A DNA stretch of 62,898 nucleotides, taken from assembly GCA_030698405.1 (NCBI GenBank), contig JAUYMU010000098.1, positions 1 to 62,898 on the forward strand, read 5' to 3'. Every line of letters starts with the position of its first letter. The first letter of the stretch is position 1. Below are positions 10,121 through 19,216 of this stretch, piece after piece. The position numbers were made by a program, and so were the translations under genes. The notes under the pieces were generated by a model that saw only the letters and a program-made list of their open reading frames with translations, had not been told where the DNA came from and ran no database searches. The stretch is from Bacteroidota bacterium. GTDB lineage: Bacteria > Bacteroidota > Bacteroidia > Bacteroidales > Prolixibacteraceae.

Positions 10121-11590
10121 TTATTTATTCATTCCTGTCCGTTCGCTTTTCAACAATGGGAAGTTTATATTTGGTTTATGCTCCTTTGACATAATAGCCA
10201 GCGCTTTTTTAACAACCTTGGGTTGAGAGTCAACAAGGTTTTTGCCCTCCCCCATGTCCTTTGAAAGATCAAAAACCTCAATCATATTGCTGCCTATATA
10301 TCTGACAACCTTCCAGTTATTGAACACCACAGCCTGTTTATATTCCGGTCCTGAAATATTTTCTATTGCATGTTCGTTGTACTCCCAATAAAGATGGTCG
10401 TGTTTGGCTTGTTTCTTACCCAGAAGGGTTGGAGCAAACGATATTCCATCGGTCTGATCCGGGATTGGCGCACCTGCAAGATCACAAATCGTAGGCATAA
10501 CGTCCCAAAAAGCAGACAGAAGATCAGTAGTTGAGCCAGCAGCAACAGTCCCTTTCCATCGAAGCAGCATAGGCGTACGTATCCCACCATCATACAGTTC
10601 GCGTTTGAAACCGCGAAAGTCTCCATTGGAGTTAAAAAACTCGTAACTGTGACCACCCTCATTGTGAGCTCCATTATCTGAGGTGAAAATGATAATAGTT
10701 TTCTCTCCAAGCCCTTGTTTATCTACCTGGGCAGTTATTTCACCTACATACTTATCCAGAGATCGCAACATCGAGGCAAAGGCTCTTTCTTTTTCAGGCC
10801 AGTTATTTTCTTCAATAGGAGTATCTTTATGGTATTCCATAGGGGAATGAACCAGAGAATAAGCAACATACAAAAAAAAGTTGTTCGCTTTGTTTCTATC
10901 AATAAAGCTTAAAGCTTTATCGGTCACTAAACGATCCATATTAATTGGACGCATAGCCACTTCCTCTTTTGTTAGATTATAGAGTTTCCCATTTTCGTAC
11001 ATTGGCTCTATGTTTCGGGCAGAATAATCCTTATATTGGATATGTTTGCCTGCTGTATACCAAAGAGAATCAATCATAACACCATGTTTATTCGGAAAGT
11101 CGGAACTAAGCTTACCAAAATGGAAGTCAAAACCCCGGTCAAAAGGCGTTTGTTTGGTCAACTCTCCTCCTAAATGCCACCTGCCACACATGCCCGTAAT
11201 ATAATTTGTGTTTTTTTTTATTGCCTCAGGCAAAGTAATATAGTCACTAATTAAGGGAGTAACACCAACACCGGGAAAACTCTTATTTCCTCTTATAACG
11301 GAGTGCCCAGTATGCATACCTGTCAAAAGGACACATCTTGAAGGTGCACAGACCGGAGCCCCTGAATAATGTTTGGAAAATGTTAGACCCTCCCGTGCTA
11401 AACGATCAATATTGGGCGTAGCAATGCGTTTTTGGCCAAAAACGGATAGGTCACCGTATCCCAAATCATCAGCCAATATGTAAATAATATTAGGTCTGAT
11501 TACCTCTTTCTGGTTCTTTTCTTTTGAAAAACTTGGAAAAGCAGCAATAACTGCTCCTGCCAGCAACACTATGTTTCTATTGTAATTCAT
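10121..11590 (-). CDS. Secreted S1-family sulfatase (second copy in locus)
   Basis: A 489-residue sulfatase. The Met at 11590 is chosen because it opens a signal peptide (residues 1-22); the frame is open to 11671 but the extra 27 residues are polar. Metal ligands begin at LADDLG (Asp41, Asp42), and CAPSR gives the formylglycine precursor Cys81, followed by CVLLTGMHTGHSVIRGN, a stretch typical of arylsulfatase A-like enzymes. FTSDNGAH appears near residue 305. It differs from the other sulfatase of this locus, for example in length and in the residues after the core motif, so the two probably act on different sulfate positions. It lies between the TIM-barrel lipoprotein and the triple-domain enzyme in one transcription direction. 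Confidence 0.9.
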   Translation of the reverse strand: MNYNRNIVLLAGAVIAAFPSFSKEKNQKEVIRPNIIYILADDLGYGDLSVFGQKRIATPNIDRLAREGLTFSKHYSGAPVCAPSRCVLLTGMHTGHSVIRGNKSFPGVGVTPLISDYITLPEAIKKNTNYITGMCGRWHLGGELTKQTPFDRGFDFHFGKLSSDFPNKHGVMIDSLWYTAGKHIQYKDYSARNIEPMYENGKLYNLTKEEVAMRPINMDRLVTDKALSFIDRNKANNFFLYVAYSLVHSPMEYHKDTPIEENNWPEKERAFASMLRSLDKYVGEITAQVDKQGLGEKTIIIFTSDNGAHNEGGHSYEFFNSNGDFRGFKRELYDGGIRTPMLLRWKGTVAAGSTTDLLSAFWDVMPTICDLAGAPIPDQTDGISFAPTLLGKKQAKHDHLYWEYNEHAIENISGPEYKQAVVFNNWKVVRYIGSNMIEVFDLSKDMGEGKNLVDSQPKVVKKALAIMSKEHKPNINFPLLKSERTGMNK

Positions 11591-11691
11591 AAGTTGTTCA
11601 TTAATGTGATTTATTATTGCAATTGTGTGGCTGTTAATGAAATGCCATTTTGTATTCCAATACTTTAACATTAGGTTTTCTAAGTTCAGTT

Positions 11692-11820
11692 TTAAAATTT
11701 AACCGATTTATTCAAATGGTTTGTAACGAAGCTTATTGATTGAATACCTTCAGCATCAACAAGGCAACCAAATGCATGAGGACAATCTGTGTCAGCTTTT
11801 TCTATCGGAAATGTTCCATT
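11692..11820 (-). other. Open in-frame tail after the stop of the TIM lipoprotein gene
   Basis: Directly after the TAA stop (11821-11823) of the TIM-barrel lipoprotein gene the same reading frame stays open for 42 codons up to a second TAA. The encoded tail begins NGTFPIEKADTDCPHAFGC and reads like ordinary protein rather than low-complexity translation. It could be a C-terminus lost through a nonsense change, or an accident of a random open frame, which at this length is not rare. No independent start codon with good context was seen. Confidence 0.3.
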
Positions 11821-12909
11821 TTACTTGTTTTTTAATGCAACCTCGGCTCCAAATTTTAATGCGTCTTCGAATATTTTATCATATTCCGGATTCCCCTTTG
11901 TCCCTTTTCTGACATCTTCAGGATACACATTAAGATAACTTGTATTATTAAGTTGGGCAGCTTGCATAACTTCCATCAAAGTGCCAACGCTTCCACCGCT
12001 TTTCGCATACATTTCGTAAAATACTTTAGTGGTATGGCTCCAGATTTCAAAATTATTGACAGGGGTGGTGCCCCTTAGTCCATTTTGCCCCACGTACAGA
12101 CCTTTGCCTGCACAATAGTCTCCATTGGCAACCATTTGACTTGTTCCGTTTGGCATATTCCCTGTGTTAAGAGTCACAAGTAAAGGAATCTCTTTAATAG
12201 AAACTTTCGAAGAATCGATAAATTCACGAATGGTAGCAAACCAGATTTGCTCACTGAAAACCTTGCCATCGCTGGAAGTAGTTTTAAGGTATTTATCCCT
12301 GAAGGCGGGATCCTTTTCGTCAATAGTCCCGAATCTGTATGGATTGGTTTCTGCTCCCGGCGTAATATCGAGGAAAAGTATTGTTTTATCTTTCCCAAAT
12401 TTTCTGGATGCTTCGCGGAGAAACCGGAAAGCGTGTCTTTTATAAACCGGATCCCAAATCAGGGGTATTTCTGTATGGCTCAATTCGTGGTAAGCATACT
12501 TTGCTCCTTTCGCCCAGACCCATTGGGGGGTGGGATGCTTATAGTAATCGTATGGCCAGTAACCACTTGTGGACCACATAATTCTTAGCGCGACATTTTT
12601 TCCTGCCTTTTTCCATGGGGAAATCCAGCTATCAACGGCAGTCCAGTCATACTGTCCATCTGCTTTTTCAATTTCACTCCAGATAATCTGAAAAAAACCT
12701 CCGGTAATGGATGGATTCTTAACAGCAGAAGTATCAGTTGCATACTCTGCCTTTCCATAGAACAAAAGGCCGGCTCCAGGTCTTTTCGTCTCAGTAGGTT
12801 CTTCCTGCTTTGGTTTATCTTGCAAAGAATTAGGTTCTTTATTACAACCAAGTAGAGTAAGCAAAAATATACTGGTTACTAATATGATATTGATGCGTGG
12901 ATATTTCAT
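11821..12909 (-). CDS. TIM-barrel lipoprotein, probable carbohydrate-active enzyme
   Basis: A 362-residue lipoprotein with lipobox LLGC (Cys22), so it is membrane-anchored, possibly on the cell surface. Residues 45-355 match the central domain of the three-part enzyme at 6575-10033 almost without gaps. Shared signatures are NPSITGGFFQIIWSEIEKADGQ-type strand 1-2 segments, LRIMWSTSGYWP, DxTPGAETNP near residue 186 and GTLMEVM near 311; the two Glu residues sit where the acid/base and nucleophile of clan GH-A enzymes would be. I do not recognise a numbered family. It is the first gene after SusD, the usual place for a surface glycan-binding protein or surface endo-enzyme. The frame remains open past the stop. 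Confidence 0.7.
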   Translation of the reverse strand: MKYPRINIILVTSIFLLTLLGCNKEPNSLQDKPKQEEPTETKRPGAGLLFYGKAEYATDTSAVKNPSITGGFFQIIWSEIEKADGQYDWTAVDSWISPWKKAGKNVALRIMWSTSGYWPYDYYKHPTPQWVWAKGAKYAYHELSHTEIPLIWDPVYKRHAFRFLREASRKFGKDKTILFLDITPGAETNPYRFGTIDEKDPAFRDKYLKTTSSDGKVFSEQIWFATIREFIDSSKVSIKEIPLLVTLNTGNMPNGTSQMVANGDYCAGKGLYVGQNGLRGTTPVNNFEIWSHTTKVFYEMYAKSGGSVGTLMEVMQAAQLNNTSYLNVYPEDVRKGTKGNPEYDKIFEDALKFGAEVALKNK

Positions 12910-13053
12910 TTGATATATATTTAACTATTAATTTCATCTTGTATTTGACTAGTTCTATAAACCTCTGTTGGTTCGCTTGATTTTAAAAAATAAAAAAAAC
13001 GACAATATATTCAAAGAAGTTTACTTGAGAAGAATCGGTAAGAAACATGTTAA

Positions 13054-13107
13054 TCCAGTAAGATCATAACAGTAGTTAATCTAAACTACAATCAGATCTT
13101 ACTGAAT
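13054..13107 (-). promoter_or_regulatory. Imperfect hairpin downstream of susD
   Basis: CAGTAAGATC at 13056-13065 pairs with GATCTTACTG at 13095-13104, and the inner bases (AGTAGTT against AACTAC) extend the stem across a bulge. It lies in the 257-base gap between susD and the first enzyme gene. No U-run follows on the minus strand, so it is more likely an RNA-stabilising or processing structure than a terminator. Such placement would fit higher SusC/SusD than enzyme levels, which is inference. The rest of the gap shows nothing else. Confidence 0.4.
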
Positions 13108-13166
13108 AATAAACAATTGTATTAACGCTCACTATCGAAACGTCAATAAATTACAATTACACATTG

Positions 13167-14642
13167 CTATTGCCAACCTGGGTTTTGCAGCAGAACTTTG
13201 CTAATTTTCAATTCGCTATTTGGAATAGGCCATAAAAGCTGGTAGGCCTGTACGTCAATTCCTTTCGCTTCTTTGATTTTTTGAATCATAGTACTCTCAC
13301 CAAGACGTTTTAAGTCATACCATCTATGCCCCTCACCAATTAGTTCCATAGCTCTTTCCAGAAAAATGGTTTCCCTGAATTGGTTCTTACTTCCAACAGA
13401 ACTTAAAGGAATAATAGCTTCTCCGGCCCTGGACCTGATGGCGTTTAATGCATTTAGGCCAGCATCATTTGGGCCATTAATCTCATTTTCGCATTCAGCT
13501 TTCATTAATAATACATCAGCATATCTGAATATTCTGAAATTGAATTCATAGTCATTAAACGTACTCTTTAAAATACCTGCTGGTCTGTAAACATCATATA
13601 ATTTATACAAGAAGTACTGTGGATAGCCCGTTTTTATTACCTTCCCATCCAAACCAGTATAGCTACCCTTATCGGTAAAAAAGGCTTTGTACCGTACAGA
13701 ATTTTTATCGTATTTAGCTATCATTTTTTCATTTACGAAAAGAGTCTGAAATCCGCTAAAAGGCGTTCCTGGAACAAAATAGGCAAAACAACTGGAGCCT
13801 GCTTTGATCGATAGGCCTGTAATGTATTGTGCCTCAAATATCGATTCAAGTCCATTTTCGTATGCAACTTGAAAAACAGTACGTATATCAGGTTGTAAAG
13901 CATATTCTTTACTTGAAATAATATCATCAATTTGTTTTAAGGCTAATGGCCATTTACCAAGTGTCATATATACTTTAGCCAGTAAAATTCGGGCAGCGCC
14001 TTTCGATGCCCTTGCTTTATGTACACCTTGATATTGGCTTTTTTCAGGCAAAGTTGAAATTGCATCAGTCAAATCGGCAACAATTTGGGACCAAACCTCT
14101 GAAGCCGGTTTACGGGGTAAGTCAATATTATCAAGAGATTTAACTTCCGAGGTTACCAAAGGGACATCACCAAATAATTGAACAAGGTAGTAGTACATTA
14201 AAGCCCGGCCAAACTTTGCTTCACCCGTAAGCTTTGACTTTGCATCTGCTGAAACCGGCACATTGCGCATTAGGTTATCAATTACAGAATTTGCCCTCTT
14301 TATACAATCATAAGTATCAGTCCAAGCGCTTTTAACATTGGTACTTTCTGAATTATATAAGAAGTCTGCCATTTCCCTTCCTGCAACAGAGGCTGCCGGA
14401 TTTGCAATAAACAAGTCTGATGAGGATTCTGGAAAAACAGCTATAATTGATCTGAATAATCCTGCATTCATATAGATTGCATTGTAGATTGCCAATGTTG
14501 CAGCCTCGGCATCCTGATCGTTATTGTAAAACGTTTCAGGAGCGATGGTTGAATAGGGTTTTTCCTTGAGAAATTCATCTGCGCAGGAAGTAAGCATCAC
14601 AATTATAGCTGCTAATAAAATAGTTTTTTTCATCTTTTTCAT
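13167..14642 (-). CDS. SusD/RagB-family outer-membrane glycan-binding lipoprotein
   Basis: A 491-residue SusD-like protein with lipobox LTSC (Cys20). The mature start DEFLKEKPYSTIAPETFYN is the hallmark N-terminus of the family; the SusD-like N-terminal TPR region spans roughly residues 30-250, and the C-terminal part ends with the conserved FRIFRYADVLLMKAE, ERAMELIGEGHRWYDLKR and LWPIPNSEL blocks. It caps the SusC channel encoded immediately upstream (30-base gap) and captures oligosaccharides at the surface. Its pairing with an STN-containing SusC under ECF sigma/FecR control places it in an inducible uptake system. Confidence 0.95.
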   Translation of the reverse strand: MKKMKKTILLAAIIVMLTSCADEFLKEKPYSTIAPETFYNNDQDAEAATLAIYNAIYMNAGLFRSIIAVFPESSSDLFIANPAASVAGREMADFLYNSESTNVKSAWTDTYDCIKRANSVIDNLMRNVPVSADAKSKLTGEAKFGRALMYYYLVQLFGDVPLVTSEVKSLDNIDLPRKPASEVWSQIVADLTDAISTLPEKSQYQGVHKARASKGAARILLAKVYMTLGKWPLALKQIDDIISSKEYALQPDIRTVFQVAYENGLESIFEAQYITGLSIKAGSSCFAYFVPGTPFSGFQTLFVNEKMIAKYDKNSVRYKAFFTDKGSYTGLDGKVIKTGYPQYFLYKLYDVYRPAGILKSTFNDYEFNFRIFRYADVLLMKAECENEINGPNDAGLNALNAIRSRAGEAIIPLSSVGSKNQFRETIFLERAMELIGEGHRWYDLKRLGESTMIQKIKEAKGIDVQAYQLLWPIPNSELKISKVLLQNPGWQ

Positions 14643-14672
14643 TTTTTTAAAATATGTTAAAACTGGCTTCCT

Positions 14673-17600
14673 TTAAAATTGAATGTTTAAACCAATCCGA
14701 TAGGTTTTTGAACTGGGATAAACGCCAATATCAACTCCTGAACCTAAATTTCTGTTACCGAACGCACTCGCATCCGGATTATAACCAGGATAGTCTGTTA
14801 AGGTAAATAGGTTATCTGCGCTGAAATAAATATTCGCTTTTTGGATAATGCGATTTTTATTAGTTGGAATGTCATACGAAAATGTTATGTTCTTACATCT
14901 AAAATAACTGGCATCGTAGATAAAATAATTATTGTCTGGAAAAGTCCTCGGGTTATAACCTGATCTAGGAGTATGATTGTTCGGATTTTCTTCAGTCCAA
15001 CGATTATCATAAAAATCTTTTGTGAAATTTCTACGCAAATTGGCATTTGTCAAATACATCTGTTGATAATTGTAAATGGATCCACCTATTGTCCATTGGA
15101 AATTAGCATTCAAATCAAATCGTTTATATGAGATGTGGTTGATTATCCCTCCAGTCAAATCAGGGTTGGCATCCCCGATAATTTGTTTGTCCAGAGGTGT
15201 AATTTTTCCATCTGGAACACCTTCAGGGCCGCTAATGTCCTTAAATCTCAACTCTCCCGGAGCAGCACCTGTTTGGCTCAATTTAGCTACCTCATCAGCA
15301 TTCTGAAAGATTCCATCAAAAACATATCCATAAAATGTGCCGATTGGTTCACCAACTCTGATAATGGAAGGATTAGATTTTAAATCGGATGAAACGACTG
15401 AGTTCAGAGGGGAAATAATTTCCTCTAATCCATCTGAAAGTTTTAATACTTTGTTTCTGTTCAGAGACAGATTTAATGTAAAATCCCATTTTATTGCTTT
15501 ATCCACAGGAACAACGTTAGCTAAAAACTCAATACCCTTATTTGCAATACTTCCAACATTCAATAATGTAGTTGCGTATCCTGATATTTTTGGTATTTCT
15601 ATTTCGAACAATAAATCCTGTGTTTTCTTATAATAGGCATCAATTGTAAAGCTAAGACGGTTATCGAGAATACCAAAATCAATACCAATATTAGATTGAT
15701 TTGTTCGTTCCCACCGCAAATCTGGATTAGCCATCCTGTTAGGTGTATAACCAGTCAGGACCGAACTGCCTAAAGGTACTTGTACACTCGAAAGTACTGC
15801 CAGTGACTGATAGGAAGGTATGCCCTGTTCTCCTGCCGAGCCAACACTGAACCTCATTTTTAAGTTGGAAATCCATTTATTTTCTGACAGAAAATTTTCT
15901 TCATTTATTCTCCATGCAAAAGCAGCGGATGGGAAAAAAGCGTATTTATTATTAGCGCCAAACCGACTACTCCCATCAATCCTTCCGGTAAAAGTAAATA
16001 AGTACTTATTCATAAGAGAATAATTGGCACGGCCTAAATAGGAGTGAAGAGACCAGTCATTGGCGCCAGAAAAAGTTTGCTGCAAAGTTCCTGAAGAAAC
16101 ATTGTTAAATAATAAAGCATCAGTAACAAAGTTCGATGCTTCTACCCTTGTGGTTTCTGTATAATTTTTCTCCCAGGTAACGCCACCCAGCAAAGTAAGC
16201 CGATGATCAATACTAAACTCTTTTGAATATGTTAATGTATTCGTATTGTTCCAATATATCGAATTACTTGTTCCAACTTTGGCCGAACCATTTTTCTCTT
16301 TGCCGATTGACACAGTTTTTGGAGCATAATAATTGGCTTTACTGTCTGTTATATCATAACCCAATATCGTTTTTAACTTTAACCCTTTGATTATTGAGAT
16401 TTCACCATACACATTTCCAAGTACCCTGTTTCGGATATCATAGTTTGTAATTTCCTTGGCCCGGGCTATCGGGTTACTATCCAATCCATTTTCATCAATG
16501 TACAAAGTATATACTCCATCAACCATGTTTTGTGAGGTCGGTCTTGCGGCAAGCGTACTTCCAATGACATCGGTATTGTTCGTTGCGGCTGTTTCTGTTA
16601 CATTTCCTGTTGTTCTTACAACTGATATTGAATTACCAACCTTAAACCATTTTGTAAGTTCACTGTCAATATTTGCTCTTAAAGTATACCTGTCGAAATA
16701 TGAATTTTCAACTATACCTTCAATGTCCATATATCCAACAGAAACCAGGTATTGAGTGTTTTTGTTGCCTCCATTGAACGAAAGAGAGTGATTCTTTACA
16801 CTACCTGTCCGATACAGTAGGTCTTGCCAATTGGTGCCAATTCCAAGTGCTGCCGGATCGGGATACAAAGGAGTTTGCTTAATATACTTAAAGTATTCGT
16901 TCATTAATTCACCATACTGGGTGGCATTGGTTAATTCAATCTTTTTCTCTATCTGTTGAATTCCATAGTAAGTATCGTATGTAATGGTAGCCTTATCATT
17001 CGAAGTACCTCTTTTAGTTGTTATTAGGACAACACCATTAGCGCCCCTTGATCCATAGATAGCGGTCGATGAAGCATCCTTTAAAATTTCGATAGATTGA
17101 ATGTCGGAAGGGTTAATATGTGAAAGTCCTGAAATACCGGCATCTTCACCCACTGAAAGACCTCCTGCACCTCCTCCACCAGTTAAAGGAATACCATCTA
17201 TAACATAAAGTGGTTCATTACTTGCCATAATAGAGTTGGCCCCCCTGATTCTAATTGTTGCCCCAGAGCCTGGAGCCCCAGAAATTTGAGTTACCTGCAC
17301 TCCTGCAACTTTTCCAGATAGGGCTTTATCTATCGATTGATTCATTTCCGAAATCAAATCTTCTGACTTAACGGAAGAAACCGCTCCGGTAATATCACTT
17401 TTCTTGATGGTTCCATACCCAATGGCCACAACTTCTTCAATTCCAATAGCATCATCTGCAAGTATTACATTAATTGTTGATTTGCCCCCAATAGCAAATT
17501 CCTGTGTTTTCATCCCCACAAATGAGAACTGCAGTACGGCATTGTCAGTAACGTTGGGTAACGAGTAGTTTCCGTTCCCGTCGGTAATTGTCCCATTGGT

Positions 17601-18071
17601 AGTTCCTTTTACCACTACCGAAACACCGGGCAGCGGCGCACCGGAGGAGTCGGTGACTTTGCCGGAAACCGATTTGCCCTGTTGCACTTGTACATCAGTA
17701 GTATTAAAACTACCTCTGGTAACGACAATGTTCTTATCCAGGATGCGATAATCGTAATTGTCCATCAGAATTTTTTTAAGGACTTCTTCTATTGAAACGT
17801 TTTTCAGGTCAATGGAGACCCTTCTGGTTAGGTCGATTTCTTCGCTTTTGAAGAAAAACCCAAATTCGCTGGTGCGCTCAATCTCGCGAAAAACATCTAC
17901 CAGAGAGGCATCCTGCATTTTCAGGTTGATACGGGCGCTCTGGCTGTAAGTTGAGCCAGCCGTCGCTGCAATTACAGCAAACAACAGTAATGTAATAGTT
18001 AGTTTCATAACGCGTGTAATTTTTTTCCACCTTCGTCGCGCAATGCACGACAAGTCACAACAATTTTTCAT
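14673..18071 (-). CDS. SusC-family TonB-dependent transporter with STN signalling domain
   Basis: A 1132-residue SusC-like outer-membrane transporter. The N-terminus has the extended basic leader seen in FecR-linked SusC proteins (RRRWKK before MKLTITLLL), so the signal sequence lies around residues 22-44. Residues about 50-118 form an STN domain that contacts FecR in the periplasm. Residues 136-215 are a carboxypeptidase-regulatory-like domain (GKVTDSSGAPLPGVSVVVKG), followed by EEVVAIGYGT, the plug and a 22-strand barrel ending in GLNIQF. It imports oligosaccharides made by the enzymes encoded downstream. The STN domain explains the adjacent sigma/anti-sigma genes: ligand transport is expected to release the sigma factor and raise expression of the locus. 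Confidence 0.95.
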   Translation of the reverse strand: MKNCCDLSCIARRRWKKITRVMKLTITLLLFAVIAATAGSTYSQSARINLKMQDASLVDVFREIERTSEFGFFFKSEEIDLTRRVSIDLKNVSIEEVLKKILMDNYDYRILDKNIVVTRGSFNTTDVQVQQGKSVSGKVTDSSGAPLPGVSVVVKGTTNGTITDGNGNYSLPNVTDNAVLQFSFVGMKTQEFAIGGKSTINVILADDAIGIEEVVAIGYGTIKKSDITGAVSSVKSEDLISEMNQSIDKALSGKVAGVQVTQISGAPGSGATIRIRGANSIMASNEPLYVIDGIPLTGGGGAGGLSVGEDAGISGLSHINPSDIQSIEILKDASSTAIYGSRGANGVVLITTKRGTSNDKATITYDTYYGIQQIEKKIELTNATQYGELMNEYFKYIKQTPLYPDPAALGIGTNWQDLLYRTGSVKNHSLSFNGGNKNTQYLVSVGYMDIEGIVENSYFDRYTLRANIDSELTKWFKVGNSISVVRTTGNVTETAATNNTDVIGSTLAARPTSQNMVDGVYTLYIDENGLDSNPIARAKEITNYDIRNRVLGNVYGEISIIKGLKLKTILGYDITDSKANYYAPKTVSIGKEKNGSAKVGTSNSIYWNNTNTLTYSKEFSIDHRLTLLGGVTWEKNYTETTRVEASNFVTDALLFNNVSSGTLQQTFSGANDWSLHSYLGRANYSLMNKYLFTFTGRIDGSSRFGANNKYAFFPSAAFAWRINEENFLSENKWISNLKMRFSVGSAGEQGIPSYQSLAVLSSVQVPLGSSVLTGYTPNRMANPDLRWERTNQSNIGIDFGILDNRLSFTIDAYYKKTQDLLFEIEIPKISGYATTLLNVGSIANKGIEFLANVVPVDKAIKWDFTLNLSLNRNKVLKLSDGLEEIISPLNSVVSSDLKSNPSIIRVGEPIGTFYGYVFDGIFQNADEVAKLSQTGAAPGELRFKDISGPEGVPDGKITPLDKQIIGDANPDLTGGIINHISYKRFDLNANFQWTIGGSIYNYQQMYLTNANLRRNFTKDFYDNRWTEENPNNHTPRSGYNPRTFPDNNYFIYDASYFRCKNITFSYDIPTNKNRIIQKANIYFSADNLFTLTDYPGYNPDASAFGNRNLGSGVDIGVYPSSKTYRIGLNIQF

Positions 18072-18138
18072 ACGTTTGTTTTGAATTTAGTTAATACTGG
18101 AAACTGACTCCACTCAGTTTCATTTTATTGAAATTCGG

Positions 18139-18160
18139 ATGCACCCCTCCACGGGTGCAT
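18139..18160 (+). terminator. GC-rich hairpin with plus-strand T-run between fecR and susC
   Basis: ATGCACCC at 18139-18146 pairs with GGGTGCAT at 18153-18160 around a 6-base loop, and on the plus strand it is followed by TTTTTATTTCC. The flanking genes are on the minus strand, where the hairpin is not followed by U residues, so as a terminator it would only stop antisense transcription. It may instead act as a structure between fecR and susC. Confidence 0.45.
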
Positions 18161-18163
18161 TTT

Positions 18164-19150
18164 TTATTTCCTTATTTTGATAATGTCTTTCCCCTCCCTT
18201 TTATCGGTTATTTCATATTTTATCTGGTCGGTTACGGCCAGAATTTTTAACACCATTTGTACAGTGGTCGTACGTTTTACCACACTGGTGTAACGGGTAT
18301 TGGCCAGTTTGGGGTCAATAATCTGTATTTCGATGTTGTACCAGTTTTCCAGCTCTTTGCAAATCTCAGAAAGAGGTTTGTCGATAAACACGAATTTACC
18401 TTCTGTCCAGGCTGTTACAATGGATGGATCTTGCTGATTGACGACTATTTTGTTATCTGATTTGTAGTAATTAACCAGTTCTCCTGGTTTTACGGTAAGG
18501 AATGATTCGCCCGAGTTTTGGATCAGGTCAATGCGGCCTTCAACCAAAGTGGTCGAAATGGTTTGTTCCGATTCGTACGCCCTAATATTAAATGTGGTAC
18601 CAATATCCCTGACTTTAAACTGCCCCAGATCAACGATGAATTTCCGATTGGGATCGGGAACAAGGTCGAAATAGGCTTCACCATCAAGTCGGGCAACGGT
18701 TTCTCCCGAAAGGTTCTTGTTTAGTGTCAGCTTTGTTCCCGAACTCAGCCAGATTGCCGATCCGTCTTCCAGATGGATTTTGGAAACGCTTCCTTTTTCG
18801 GAACTGTATTCGATTCGCTGACTAAATTGAGGAGCAGGTTCGCTGTTCAGGAAATAATCGGCCATAAAACCCAATGATAAAGCAACGATGAAAATGGCCG
18901 CATAACGCATCCACTGATTGATCAGTCGTTGAGGTTTTTGAGCTTGTATGCGTTCCCAGAAGTGTAAAAAGTTTTTATTTTGCTGAACGTGGTATTTTGC
19001 CGGGTTCAGGTTGCTCAGTACATACAGGTTTTTATAGTGGTAAAACTCCGATTGTTTTTCCGGATTGTTTTCAAGTGAAGTAAAGAATTCACTTTTTTCA
19101 GCCTCGCTGGCTGTGTTGTTCAGTATTTTATGGAAGATATCTTCGGTCAT
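18164..19150 (-). CDS. FecR-family anti-sigma factor
   Basis: A 328-residue anti-sigma factor with a single membrane segment at residues 83-100 (AAIFIVALSLGFMADYF). The cytoplasmic N-terminal part (1-80, starting with DIFHKILNNTASEAE) would hold the ECF sigma factor; the periplasmic part contains the FecR domain (about 110-215, with EKGSVSKIHLEDGSAIWL and GEAYFDL) and a C-terminal DUF4974-like/STN-like region (about 255-325, with FVFIDKPLSEICKEL). It would relay the state of the adjacent STN-SusC to the sigma factor. Unusually, a HicB-like gene separates it from the sigma gene with which it normally sits in direct sequence. Confidence 0.93.
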   Translation of the reverse strand: MTEDIFHKILNNTASEAEKSEFFTSLENNPEKQSEFYHYKNLYVLSNLNPAKYHVQQNKNFLHFWERIQAQKPQRLINQWMRYAAIFIVALSLGFMADYFLNSEPAPQFSQRIEYSSEKGSVSKIHLEDGSAIWLSSGTKLTLNKNLSGETVARLDGEAYFDLVPDPNRKFIVDLGQFKVRDIGTTFNIRAYESEQTISTTLVEGRIDLIQNSGESFLTVKPGELVNYYKSDNKIVVNQQDPSIVTAWTEGKFVFIDKPLSEICKELENWYNIEIQIIDPKLANTRYTSVVKRTTTVQMVLKILAVTDQIKYEITDKREGKDIIKIRK

Positions 19151-19216
19151 GTGTAGCTTGATTTAATGACTAAACACATAAACCTGCAAATACCCTATCG
19201 AAAAAAGTAAAAAAAG

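Noticed and set aside
10363-10710. 115-residue frame on the same strand within the sulfatase gene
   Set aside because: Alternative frame of a sulfatase with intact motifs throughout, so it is a shadow and not a frameshifted piece.
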